From Streptomyces abyssalis (GTDB lineage: Bacteria; Actinomycetota; Actinomycetes; Streptomycetales; Streptomycetaceae): a DNA stretch of 64,000 bases. The position numbers and the translations under genes were made by a program. The stretch spans positions 477,696-541,695 of the forward strand of contig NZ_LJGT01000040.1 in assembly GCF_001751365.1 (NCBI RefSeq), written 5' to 3'. The stretch's first letter is position 1. Every line of letters begins with the position of its first letter. This document shows positions 41,302-49,069 of the stretch, piece after piece. The notes below the pieces were generated by a model, which was given only the letters and a program-made list of their open reading frames with translations, did no database searches and was not told the origin of the DNA.

Positions 41302-42128
41302 CCGCTCCGGTCTTCCTCGCCGGCACCGCTCAACTCGCTGACGCGGTACGGAGACACCGCGAACACCACGGCGGCGAGGGCGGCGACGGGGGCGGGGGCG
41401 GCGACGGGGGCGGGGGCGGCGACGGCGACGGCGAGGCCACGGTCGTGCTGGAAGGCCCCGAGGGACGGCACGCGGTGTCGGTGCGGCGGCTGCGCGCCGG
41501 CGAGGAGGTCGTGCTCACGGACGGCGCGGGCACCGGCGTGCACGGCACGGTGCGGTCCGTCTCGGGCAAGGACCGCCTGGAGGTCGCCGTCACCGCCGTA
41601 CGTTCGGAGGCCGAGCCCCGGCCCGTCATCACGGTCGTACAGGCGCTCCCGAAGGGCGACCGAGGTGAGCTGGCCGTCGAGACGATGACGGAGACCGGTG
41701 CCGACGCGATCGTGCCCTGGGCCGCCTCCCGCTGCGTGACGCAGTGGAAGGGCGAGCGCGGCCGGAAGTCGCTGGCCAAGTGGCGCTCCACGGCACGGGA
41801 GGCGGGCAAGCAGTCGCGGCGGCTGCGCTTCCCCGAGGTCGCGGAACTCGCCACGACCGCCGACGTGGCCCGGCTGCTGCACGGCGCGGAGCTGGGGCTG
41901 GTGCTGCACGAGGAGGGCAGCCTCCCGCTGGCCACGGCCGAACTGCCGCGGGACGGCGGCATCGTGCTGGTCGTCGGGCCGGAAGGAGGCGTGGCTCCGC
42001 AGGAGTTGACGGCGTTCGCGGAAGCCGGCGCGCGGACCTGCCGGCTCGGCCCGAGCGTGCTGCGCACCTCGACGGCGGGCACCGCGGCGACGGCTGTGCT
42101 GCTGGGCCGCACCGGACGCTGGGCCTGA
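41298..42128 (+). CDS. rsmE: 16S rRNA m3U1498 methyltransferase RsmE
   Basis: RsmE methylates U1498 of 16S rRNA using SAM. It is a 276-residue SPOUT enzyme. The N-terminal PUA-like domain includes GPEGRHAVSVRRLRAGEEVVLTDG, and the C-terminal knot includes VVGPEGGVAPQELTAFAEAG and LGPSVLRTSTAGTAA. GTG at 41298 overlaps the previous stop as GTGA. A Gly/Asp-rich insertion of about 22 residues (41370-41436) splits the first PUA strands. It is encoded by an 18-base tandem repeat and is not a family feature. Confidence 0.94.
   Translation: MTAPVFLAGTAQLADAVRRHREHHGGEGGDGGGGGDGGGGGDGDGEATVVLEGPEGRHAVSVRRLRAGEEVVLTDGAGTGVHGTVRSVSGKDRLEVAVTAVRSEAEPRPVITVVQALPKGDRGELAVETMTETGADAIVPWAASRCVTQWKGERGRKSLAKWRSTAREAGKQSRRLRFPEVAELATTADVARLLHGAELGLVLHEEGSLPLATAELPRDGGIVLVVGPEGGVAPQELTAFAEAGARTCRLGPSVLRTSTAGTAATAVLLGRTGRWA
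41382..41435 (+). repeat. 18-base tandem repeat inside rsmE
   Basis: GGCGACGGGGGCGGGGGC occurs exactly at 41382-41399 and 41400-41417, followed by a partial unit GGCGACGGCGACGGCGAG. The array is in frame and encodes a Gly/Asp loop. Confidence 0.85.
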
Positions 42129-42230
42129 CGCCGCACACGCACCGGCTGCACCGCCTGCACCGCCTGCCCCCGTACGGCAGCGGTGGTTCGGGAGGGTGCG
42201 GCGCCCGTGAGCACAGGTAGCATCCCCGGC

Positions 42231-42608
42231 ATGGCTGGAGAACCGCAGGCCGACTGCCTGTTCTGCAAGATCGTCGCCGGTGAGGTGCCGGCTACGGTCG
42301 TACGGGAGTCGCAGACGATCGTCGCGTTCCGGGACATCAACCCCCAGGCGCCCACGCATGTCCTCGTGATCCCCAAGGCGCACTACCCCGACGCCGCCTC
42401 CCTCGCGGCGGCCGAGCCGCAGCTCGCCGTGGACGTGCTGCTCGAAGCGGGCGAGGTCGCCGCCGCGGAGAACATCGTCGCCGGCGACAGCGGGCCCGGA
42501 ACGGGCTACCGCATCGTCTTCAACACCGGTTCCGGCGCGGGCCAGACCGTCTTCCACGCGCACGCCCACGTGCTGGGCGGCCGCGGCCTCAACTGGCCTC
42601 CGGGCTAG
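42231..42608 (+). CDS. HIT family nucleotide-binding hydrolase
   Basis: This histidine-triad protein of 125 residues probably hydrolyses adenosine phosphoramidates (HINT-like). The motif HxHxH is FHAHAHVLGGRG near the C-terminus. DCLFCKIVAGEVPATVV at the N-terminus and HVLVIPKAHYPD are typical of the HINT branch. ATG at 42231 starts at the conserved part. It follows rsmE after 102 bases and precedes the RNase Z gene by 18, so the three may be co-transcribed. Physiological substrates are not known. Confidence 0.93.
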   Translation: MAGEPQADCLFCKIVAGEVPATVVRESQTIVAFRDINPQAPTHVLVIPKAHYPDAASLAAAEPQLAVDVLLEAGEVAAAENIVAGDSGPGTGYRIVFNTGSGAGQTVFHAHAHVLGGRGLNWPPG

Positions 42609-42626
42609 CGGCAGCCCCGTACAGAG

Positions 42627-43547
42627 ATGTCGTCACGTGAACTCGTCGTGCTGGGCACCGCCAGCCAGGTGCCGACCAGGCATCGCAACCACAACGGCTA
42701 TGTGCTGCTCTGGGACGGTCACGGCATCCTCTTCGATCCCGGCGAGGGCACCCAGCGCCAGATGCTCCGCGCGGGGGTCTCCGCGCACGACCTGAACCGG
42801 ATCTGCGTGACGCACTTCCACGGGGACCATTCGCTGGGGCTGGCCGGTGTCATCCAGCGCATCAACCTGGACCGGGTGCCGCACACCGTCATCGCGCACT
42901 ATCCGGCCGGCGGCGAGCGCTTCTTCCAACGGCTGCGCCACGCGACGGCGTACCGCGAGACGGTGCCGCTGCGCACGGAACCGGTCGGCGCGGCGGGCGA
43001 GCAGTCGTGCGAACTGACCGCCTCCGGGCCCTTCACCCTCTCCGCGCACCGGCTGTCCCACCCGGTCGAGGCGTACGGCTACCGGCTCACCGAGCCGGAA
43101 TCACGGCGCATGCTCCCGGAGCGGCTGGAGGCGCGCGGCATCCGCGGTCCCGACGTCGCCCGTCTCAAGAGCACCGGCGAGCTGCACGGCGTGCGGCTGG
43201 AAGAGGTCAGCGAGCCCCGCCCGGGTCAGCGCTTCGCCTTCGTCATGGACACCCGCATGTGCGAAGGCGTCCTCGCCCTCGCGCAGGACTGCGACCTGCT
43301 GGTCATCGAGGCGACGTTCCTGGACGAGGACGCGGCGCTCGCCGAGGAGTACGGACACCTCACCGCGGGGCAGGCGGGCCGGGCGGCGGCGGACGCGGGT
43401 GTGCGCAGCCTCGTGCTCACCCACTTCTCACAGCGCTACGCGGACGCCTCGCTCTTCGCCAGGCAGGCCCGGCGGGCGGGCTTCGAGGGGGAGTTGACGG
43501 TGGCGGAGGACCTGACACGCGTCCCGGTGCCGAAGCGGCGGGCCTGA
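42627..43547 (+). CDS. rnz: Ribonuclease Z
   Basis: This is an MBL-fold endonuclease that matures tRNA 3' ends. The metal motif is H63-x-H65-x-D67-H68 (THFHGDHSLGLAG). Further ligands occur in HRLSHPVEAYGYRL, FVMDTRMCEG, and LTHFSQRYAD with its final His. GTASQVPTRHRNHNGYVL at the N-terminus is the usual RNase Z opening. The start is ATG at 42627. Its 306 residues match the short bacterial form. Confidence 0.92.
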   Translation: MSSRELVVLGTASQVPTRHRNHNGYVLLWDGHGILFDPGEGTQRQMLRAGVSAHDLNRICVTHFHGDHSLGLAGVIQRINLDRVPHTVIAHYPAGGERFFQRLRHATAYRETVPLRTEPVGAAGEQSCELTASGPFTLSAHRLSHPVEAYGYRLTEPESRRMLPERLEARGIRGPDVARLKSTGELHGVRLEEVSEPRPGQRFAFVMDTRMCEGVLALAQDCDLLVIEATFLDEDAALAEEYGHLTAGQAGRAAADAGVRSLVLTHFSQRYADASLFARQARRAGFEGELTVAEDLTRVPVPKRRA

Positions 43548-43703
43548 ACAGCCCTGCTCCCGCGGACTCCGCCTCCCGTACACACGTGGCACCCGCGTCA
43601 AGTTCCTTGCTGATCCCTGATAACAACTCTGCAACGGCACTGATTTGTACGTACCTTCTTACGCGTGTGGGGGACCCCGGTCCACTTCAGAACTGGAGCA
43701 GCC

Positions 43704-43976
43704 ATGTCCCGGAAACGGAAGAGCAGCCTGAAGGTAAAGGCGGTCGCGGGTGTCGGAGCCGCGGTGCTCGCAGCCGGAATCGCGGTGGCCACCGTCGGCA
43801 CGAGCCAGGCGGCGACGGAGAACTGCGCGGGCCTCGACCAGGCCCTGCAGAACAACCAGAACTTCATCGCGGAACAACAGGCCAACCCCGACGCCCAGTC
43901 GGAGGCGAGGATCGCCAACAGGCAGGCCGTCATCGACCTGATCCAGCAGCGCAGGCAGGCGGCGGGCTGCCAGTGA
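43704..43976 (+). CDS. Small secreted protein, unknown function
   Basis: This is a 90-residue precursor. Residues 1-36 form a Sec signal peptide: a basic start MSRKRKSSLKVK, a hydrophobic core AVAGVGAAVLAAGIAVATVG, and probable cleavage after TSQA. The mature part of about 54 residues is polar, Gln/Asn-rich and helical. It has two cysteines, near its beginning (ENCAG) and at the end (AAGCQ), which could form a disulfide. GGAG lies just upstream of ATG at 43704. No family is recognised. Confidence 0.75.
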   Translation: MSRKRKSSLKVKAVAGVGAAVLAAGIAVATVGTSQAATENCAGLDQALQNNQNFIAEQQANPDAQSEARIANRQAVIDLIQQRRQAAGCQ

Positions 43977-44089
43977 ACCGCTGGACCGCAAGGCGGCCGG
44001 GCCGCTGAGCGGCGCGGAGAAAGACATCCATCCCCGGGCGCGTCATCGCGCACCTGAACCTCGGCGGCACAGGGCGGCTCGCCGAGTAG

Positions 44090-44126
44090 GAACGGCCGGC
44101 ACCTCCTGCCCAGGTGCCGGCCGTTC
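44090..44126. terminator. Bidirectional terminator before the threonine dehydratase gene end
   Basis: GAACGGCCGGCACCT (44090-44104) pairs perfectly with AGGTGCCGGCCGTTC (44112-44126), a 15-bp stem with a 7-base loop. It lies between the convergent secreted-protein and dehydratase genes. Confidence 0.85.
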
Positions 44127-44132
44127 GCCCTC

Positions 44133-45155
44133 TCAGGGGTGCCCGTCCCCCTCCATCAGCTCAAGGAAGCGCCGTACGCCGACGTTGCCGCCCGAGATGA
44201 CGACTCCGACGCGCGCCGGAACCGGATCGATGCGCCCGGCGAGCAGGGCGGCGAGGCCGGTCGCGCCGCTCGGTTCGATCACGACCTTCAGCCGCTCGAA
44301 CGCGAGCCGCATCGCCGCCCGGATCTCCTCGTCGCTCACCAGCTCGACCGCCGCCAGCAGACGACGGTTGAGGGAGAAGGTCAACTCGCCCGGTGTGACG
44401 GCCCCTTGCCCGTCGGCGATGGTGCGCGGCACCGCGTCCAGCGAGACGCGGCGGCCCGCGGCCAGCGAGCGCCGCGTGTCGTCACCCGCCTCCGGCTCTA
44501 CGCCGATCACCTGGATGTGCGGATACAGCGCCTTGGCGGCGGTCGCCGACCCCGCGGCGAGCCCGCCGCCGCCCACCGGAACCACGAGGGCGTCCAGCTC
44601 TCCCGTCTCCTCCAGCAGCTCCAGCGCGGCGGTGCCCTGGCCCGCGATGATGTGCGGATGATCGTACGGGGGTACGAGCGCCAGCCCCCGGTCCTGGGCC
44701 AGCCGCTCGCCGATGGCCTCGCGGTCCTCGGTGTACCGGTCGTAGGTGACGATCTCCGCGCCGTAGTCCGCCGTGGCCTCCATCTTGGAGCGCGGGCTGT
44801 CCTCGGGCATCACGATGACGGCCTTGCTGCCCAGTTCGCGCGCGGCGAGGGCGACGGCCTGCGCGTGGTTGCCCGACGAGTAGGCCGCGACGCCGTTCGC
44901 CAGCTGGGCGGGCGGCAGTTGAGCGAGGGCGTTGTACGCGCCGCGGAACTTGAACGCCCCTATGCGCTGGAAGTTCTCGCACTTCAGATGGACCTCCGCG
45001 CCCACCAGCCGGTCCAGCGTCCGGGAGCGGAGCACCGGTGTGCGGTGCGCCGCCCCCTTCAGCCGGCCGGCCGCGGCGCGGATGTCCTCCAGCGTGACGG
45101 GCTCGGTGCCCTCGCCTCCGGGACCGTCCGTACTCGTACTCGTACTGCTGCTCAT
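44133..45155 (-). CDS. Threonine/serine dehydratase (PLP-dependent)
   Basis: This fold-type II PLP enzyme of 340 residues deaminates threonine or serine, giving 2-oxobutyrate or pyruvate. The PLP lysine is in IGAFKFRGAYNAL, the phosphate loop is YSSGNHAQAVALAA, and the PLP phosphate cup is VPVGGGGLAAG. It lacks the C-terminal ACT regulatory domain of biosynthetic IlvA, so it is the catabolic or serine-racemase-like form. A threo-hydroxyaspartate ammonia-lyase is also possible. The N-terminus has a run of Ser/Thr. It is divergent from the mycothiol-dependent dehydrogenase gene. Confidence 0.9.
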   Translation of the reverse strand: MSSSTSTSTDGPGGEGTEPVTLEDIRAAAGRLKGAAHRTPVLRSRTLDRLVGAEVHLKCENFQRIGAFKFRGAYNALAQLPPAQLANGVAAYSSGNHAQAVALAARELGSKAVIVMPEDSPRSKMEATADYGAEIVTYDRYTEDREAIGERLAQDRGLALVPPYDHPHIIAGQGTAALELLEETGELDALVVPVGGGGLAAGSATAAKALYPHIQVIGVEPEAGDDTRRSLAAGRRVSLDAVPRTIADGQGAVTPGELTFSLNRRLLAAVELVSDEEIRAAMRLAFERLKVVIEPSGATGLAALLAGRIDPVPARVGVVISGGNVGVRRFLELMEGDGHP

Positions 45156-45425
45156 CGGTGCTCCGCTTCTCCTCCGGGCCGGCGGGCCTGTGCGGCCGGC
45201 CTGCGCGCCTCCTCGCAGTCACATCCTCACCCGTCCCGGGCCGCGAAGCCGAATGTGATTCCGAGGGGGCCGGCGGGAACGCCCGTGCGGCGGTGGCGAC
45301 CGCGGGCCGGCACCCGCGACACCCTGCCGCATGGTCGACGGTTCGCCTTCCGGGCGGCACAGTTGGGCGCAACCGACAATCCGCGGTCACGACGGAGTGA
45401 CCGCGGGCCGAGTACGGAGGTCCGG

Positions 45426-46514
45426 ATGTCACAGGAGGTGCGCGGCGTCATCGCGCCGGGCAAGGACGAACCGGTGCGCGTGGAGACCGTCGTGGTGCCG
45501 GACCCCGGTCCGGGCGAGGCCGTGGTGCGGGTGCAGGCGTGCGGCGTCTGCCACACCGATCTGCACTACAAGCAGGGCGGTATCAGCGACGAGTACCCCT
45601 TCCTGCTCGGCCACGAGGCCGCGGGCGTCGTCGAGTCCGTCGGCGCGGGCACCACCGAGGTGGAGCCCGGCGACTTCGTGATCCTCAACTGGCGCGCGGT
45701 GTGCGGCCAGTGCCGCGCGTGCCGCCGCGGACGCCCCTGGTACTGCTTCGACACGCACAACGCCCGCCAGGCGATGACGCTCGCCGGGTCGGGTACCGAA
45801 CTCTCCCCGGCCCTCGGCATCGGCGCCTTCGCCGAGAAGACGCTGGTGGCCGCCGGGCAGTGCACCAAGGTCGACCCGGACGTCTCACCCGCGGTCGCCG
45901 GGCTGCTCGGCTGCGGCGTGATGGCCGGCATCGGCGCCGCCGTCAACACGGGCCAGGTAGGGCGAGGCGACACGGTCGCGGTGATCGGCTGCGGAGGCGT
46001 CGGCGACGCGGCCGTCGTGGGCGCGCGGCTCGCGGGTGCCTCGCGCGTCATCGCCGTGGACATCGACGGACGGAAGCTCACGCAGGCGGAGTCCATGGGC
46101 GCGACGCACACTGTCGACTCCTCCGCGACGGACCCCGTCGAGGCGATCAGGGAGCTGACCGGAGGCTTCGGCGCGGACGTCGTCATCGAGGCGGTCGGCC
46201 GCCCCGAGACGTACGAACAGGCCTTCTACGCCCGGGACCTGGCCGGCACGGTCGTCCTGGTCGGTGTGCCCACACCCGAGATGCGCCTCGAACTCCCGCT
46301 GCTGGACGTCTTCGGCCGCGGCGGCTCGCTCAAGTCCTCCTGGTACGGCGACTGTCTGCCCTCCCGCGACTTCCCCATGCTGATCGACCTCCACCGGCAA
46401 GGGCGTCTGGACCTGGAGAAGTTCGTGACGGAGCGGATCGCCCTCGACGAGGTCGAGCAGGCCTTCGACCGGATGCACGCGGGGGACGTCCTGCGGTCGG
46501 TGGTCGTCTTCTGA
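45426..46514 (+). CDS. mscR: S-(hydroxymethyl)mycothiol dehydrogenase
   Basis: This zinc alcohol dehydrogenase detoxifies formaldehyde as its mycothiol adduct and can reduce S-nitrosomycothiol. It has 362 residues. The catalytic zinc cysteine is in GVCHTDLHYK, and the GHEAAGVVESVG motif follows. The structural zinc cysteines are in VCGQCRACRRGRPWYC. The Rossmann motif is VIGCGGVGDAAVVGARLAGA, and D/I after it fits NAD. ATG at 45426 has GGAGG (45416-45420) 5 bases upstream. Mycothiol is the actinobacterial thiol, consistent with the organism. The partner hydrolase often found next to it is absent here. Confidence 0.9.
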   Translation: MSQEVRGVIAPGKDEPVRVETVVVPDPGPGEAVVRVQACGVCHTDLHYKQGGISDEYPFLLGHEAAGVVESVGAGTTEVEPGDFVILNWRAVCGQCRACRRGRPWYCFDTHNARQAMTLAGSGTELSPALGIGAFAEKTLVAAGQCTKVDPDVSPAVAGLLGCGVMAGIGAAVNTGQVGRGDTVAVIGCGGVGDAAVVGARLAGASRVIAVDIDGRKLTQAESMGATHTVDSSATDPVEAIRELTGGFGADVVIEAVGRPETYEQAFYARDLAGTVVLVGVPTPEMRLELPLLDVFGRGGSLKSSWYGDCLPSRDFPMLIDLHRQGRLDLEKFVTERIALDEVEQAFDRMHAGDVLRSVVVF

Positions 46515-46570
46515 CCCGTCCGCCGGGCCCCGCGGCCTCCGCGCCGCGCCGGACCGCGTTGCGCGTGACC

Positions 46571-46604
46571 GGTGCGTACGGGCAGGGTTCCGCCCGTACG
46601 CACC
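46571..46604 (+). promoter_or_regulatory. Hairpin abutting the methyltransferase ribosome site
   Basis: GGTGCGTACGGGC (46571-46583) pairs perfectly with GCCCGTACGCACC (46592-46604) across an 8-base loop. The ribosome site GGAAGGA starts at 46605, immediately after the stem, and ATG is at 46617. The stem could terminate the upstream dehydrogenase transcript or modulate translation of the methyltransferase. Confidence 0.65.
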
Positions 46605-46616
46605 GGAAGGAACCCC

Positions 46617-47360
46617 ATGTCACTGCGCCACCACGAGATCGCCGAAGCCGGCAACCGCATCCTCAGCCCCCTCACGTACGAGAAGCTGCGGCTGCTCGGG
46701 GAGCTGGCCGCTCCGGAGCCCGGGGCGCGGCACCTCGATCTCGCCTGCGGCAAGGGCGAGTTGCTCGCGACGTGGGCCCGCGACCACGGCACCACGGGCG
46801 TCGGCGTCGACATCAGCAAGGTCTTCCTCGACGCGGCACGCGAGCGGGCGGCGGAGCTGGGAGTCGCGGACCGGCTCCGCTTCGAGCGTGCCGACGCGGG
46901 CGCGTACGAGGCCGGCCCGGACGGCTACGACCTGGTCACCTCACTGGGCGCCACCTGGATCGGCGGCGGCCTCGCGGGCACGCTGGAGCTGATGCGCCGG
47001 GCGCTGCGCCCCGGCGGCACGATGATCGTCGGCGAGGCGTACTGGCGCAGCGAACCGTCCGACGAGGCCTGCCGTGAACTGGAGCTGGAACGGGACGACT
47101 TCACCGGCCTCGCCGGCACGAACGAGCGCTTCGAGGCGGCCGGTCTGGAACTGGTGGAGATGGTCCTCGCCGACCCGGACAGCTGGGACCGGTACATGGC
47201 CTCCCAGTGGCGCACGATCAGCGACTGGCTGCGCGCGAACCCCGGTCACCAGGACGCACCGGACATGCGCGACTTCCTCCGTCACGCCCGTACGTCCCAT
47301 CTCGCCCACGGGCGCGACCTGCTGGGCTGGGGCGCCTTCGTGCTGCGCCCGGCGATCTGA
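46617..47360 (+). CDS. SAM-dependent class I methyltransferase
   Basis: This is a 247-residue methyltransferase of unknown substrate. Motif I is RHLDLACGKGELL (about residues 38-48). Motif II is VGVDISKVFLDAARERA, and the post-motif strand is YDLVTSLGATWIGGG followed by LRPGGTMIVGEAYW. Small-molecule methylation is likely. ATG at 46617 has AAGGA 5 bases upstream. An upstream ATG at 46572 would place the start inside the hairpin stem. The last codons and the stop are duplicated in tandem downstream. Confidence 0.88.
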   Translation: MSLRHHEIAEAGNRILSPLTYEKLRLLGELAAPEPGARHLDLACGKGELLATWARDHGTTGVGVDISKVFLDAARERAAELGVADRLRFERADAGAYEAGPDGYDLVTSLGATWIGGGLAGTLELMRRALRPGGTMIVGEAYWRSEPSDEACRELELERDDFTGLAGTNERFEAAGLELVEMVLADPDSWDRYMASQWRTISDWLRANPGHQDAPDMRDFLRHARTSHLAHGRDLLGWGAFVLRPAI

Positions 47361-47403
47361 GGCCCGGCGATCTGAGGTCCGGCGACCTGCCCGGCGAGCT
47401 GAG
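47347..47403 (+). repeat. 15-base tandem repeat containing the methyltransferase stop codon
   Basis: GCCCGGCGATCTGAG occurs at 47347-47361 and 47362-47376. A degenerate unit GTCCGGCGACCT (47377-47388) and a variant GCCCGGCGAGCTGAG (47389-47403) follow. The gene's TGA (47358-47360) lies in the first unit, so the last codons plus the stop were duplicated. Confidence 0.85.
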
Positions 47404-47447
47404 GCCCCCGTGACCCGAGGGGTACGGCGCCGATTGCGGCCCGTGCG

Positions 47448-48242
47448 TCAGCGCCAGTCGGGGGTGGTGCCGCCCGCGGCCACGGGGCCCGCGGATTCGA
47501 TCCGTTCGCGGATCTCCCGCATCACGGCCACGATGCGCTGCTCGTGCTCCGTGGTGAGCCGCCCGGCGGGCACCGAGCAGCTGACCGCGTCGGTGGCGGG
47601 GGAGCCGTACCGCAGGGCGAAGCCGAAGCCCACGATGCCCGTCACGCTCTCCTCCCGGTCGACGGCGTAGCCGCGCCGCCGGACCTCTGCCAGGTCGGCC
47701 AGCAGGGAGGCACGAGCGGTATGGGTGTTCGCGGTGAAGGCGCGCAACGGGCCCTCGGGAAGCGGGAGTGCGGAGTCCGGCCGCTCGGCGAGCAGCGCCT
47801 TGCCCAGCGCGCCCGCGTGCGCGGGCAGCCGCCGGCCGACGCGGTTGAGGGTACGCGGGTACTCGTGTGACTCCTTCGTGGCCAGATATACGACGTCGCC
47901 GCGGTCGAGCCGGGCGAGGTGGATCGTCTCGCCCAGCGTCTCGGAGGCCTCGGCGAGGTACGGGCGGGCGAGGCGCACCCTCGGGTCGCTGTCGAGGTAG
48001 CTGGTGCCGGTGAGCAGGGCGCGGATGCCGATGCCGTAGAGGGAGCCGGTGGCGTCCGTGCGCACCCAGCCCCGTTCGACGAGGGTCTGCAGGAGGGCGT
48101 ACATGCTGCTGCGCGGCACCTGCAGCTCCTCGGCGAGCTCGCGCAGCCGCGCGGGCCGGTCGCCTCGCGCGGCCAGTACCTCCAGCAGGTCGACGGCGCG
48201 GGAGGCGGACTTCACGGCGCGGACGCCCCCGTTCTCCGGCAT
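47448..48242 (-). CDS. IclR family transcriptional regulator
   Basis: This is a second IclR-type regulator, 264 residues from ATG 48242. The winged helix covers about residues 8-65 (VKSASRAVDLLEVLAARGD...LRELAEELQVPRSSMYALLQTLV). The effector domain includes GETIHLARLDRGDVVYLATKESHEY and LPAHAGALGKALLA. Starts at ATG 48260 or 48266 are in frame and possible; none has a strong ribosome site. The further extension to 48383 overlaps a dispersed repeat and is not used. No obvious catabolic target adjoins it. The enolase-superfamily and sugar kinase genes lie about 8 kb away. Confidence 0.88.
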   Translation of the reverse strand: MPENGGVRAVKSASRAVDLLEVLAARGDRPARLRELAEELQVPRSSMYALLQTLVERGWVRTDATGSLYGIGIRALLTGTSYLDSDPRVRLARPYLAEASETLGETIHLARLDRGDVVYLATKESHEYPRTLNRVGRRLPAHAGALGKALLAERPDSALPLPEGPLRAFTANTHTARASLLADLAEVRRRGYAVDREESVTGIVGFGFALRYGSPATDAVSCSVPAGRLTTEHEQRIVAVMREIRERIESAGPVAAGGTTPDWR

Positions 48243-48327
48243 GCGCCGATCGTAGGACATTCGCATCACCGTGCGACGGCGAGCGGTTCGCGCGTGAGTC
48301 CTGGTCGGGGCGGTGCGCGCCGGCCTT

Positions 48328-48367
48328 CCCTGGGCCTTCGGCCCGGGTGGTGCCCCCACGCCCAGGG
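48328..48367. repeat. Dispersed palindromic intergenic repeat
   Basis: CCCTGGGC (48328-48335) pairs with GCCCAGGG (48360-48367), and within it GGGCC-TTC-GGCCC forms a second hairpin. The element, with its TGGTGCCCCCAC centre, resembles a short repeat I recall from many streptomycete intergenic regions. It lies between two leftward genes and could also serve as a terminator of the IclR gene's upstream neighbour. Confidence 0.6.
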
Positions 48368-48408
48368 GGCAGCAGCGCGCCACGCGGCAGGACCTGTGCG
48401 CCGAAGCT

Positions 48409-49068
48409 CTACGGCTCGATCAGCCCGGCCCGGATCGCGTACCGCGTCAGCTCCAGGCGGTCCTTCAGGCCGAGCTTCTGCAGCAGGTTCGCCCGGTGGC
48501 GCTCCACGGTCTTGGCGCTGATGAAGAGGATTCCGGCGATCTCCTTCGAGGTGTGGCCCTCGGCCACGAGCTTGAGGATCTCCTCCTCGCGGTCGGTGAT
48601 GGCGCGGGCGGGCGGCCGCTCGCCCTCCCGCGCCCGCTCGAGGTGGTCGCGGATGAGCGCGGTGATCGCCCCCGGGTAGAGGAACGGCTCGTCGCGCATC
48701 GCCGCGCGGCAGGCCTCCACGAGGTCGCGGTCGGCCACGGACTTCAGGACGTAGCCGGCGGCGCCGGCCTTGAGGGCCTCGAAGAAGTACTGCTCGTTGT
48801 CGTACATGGTCAGCATGAGGATGCGCATGTCCGGCTGCTGCCGGGAGAGTTCGCGCGCCGCCTGAAGGCCGGTCAGGCGCGGCATGGCGATGTCGAGGAT
48901 CGCCAGGTCGGGCGCTTCGGCGCGTGCCATCTCGATCGCCTCCGCGCCGTCGCCGGCCTCCGCGACGACGTCGAGGTCCGGCTCGCTCTCGAGGATGAGG
49001 CGGACGCCGCGGCGTACGAGCGCGTGGTCGTCGGCGAGCAGGACGCGCGTCTTCGCCTTCTCGTGCAT
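48409..49068 (-). CDS. LuxR family response regulator
   Basis: This is the partner of the kinase encoded just upstream. The receiver domain spans residues 7-125 (VLLADDHALVRRG, phosphoacceptor D59 in LAILDIAMPRLTG, T in LMLTMYDNEQYF, K in YVLKSVAD). The C-terminal LuxR helix-turn-helix includes ITDREEEILKLVAEGHTSKEIAGILFISAKTVERHR. It has 219 residues. ATG at 49068 lies 1 base after the kinase stop, so the genes are translationally linked. The strong NarL-like form suggests respiratory or redox sensing, but the signal is unknown. Confidence 0.93.
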   Translation of the reverse strand: MHEKAKTRVLLADDHALVRRGVRLILESEPDLDVVAEAGDGAEAIEMARAEAPDLAILDIAMPRLTGLQAARELSRQQPDMRILMLTMYDNEQYFFEALKAGAAGYVLKSVADRDLVEACRAAMRDEPFLYPGAITALIRDHLERAREGERPPARAITDREEEILKLVAEGHTSKEIAGILFISAKTVERHRANLLQKLGLKDRLELTRYAIRAGLIEP

Positions 49069-49069
49069 G

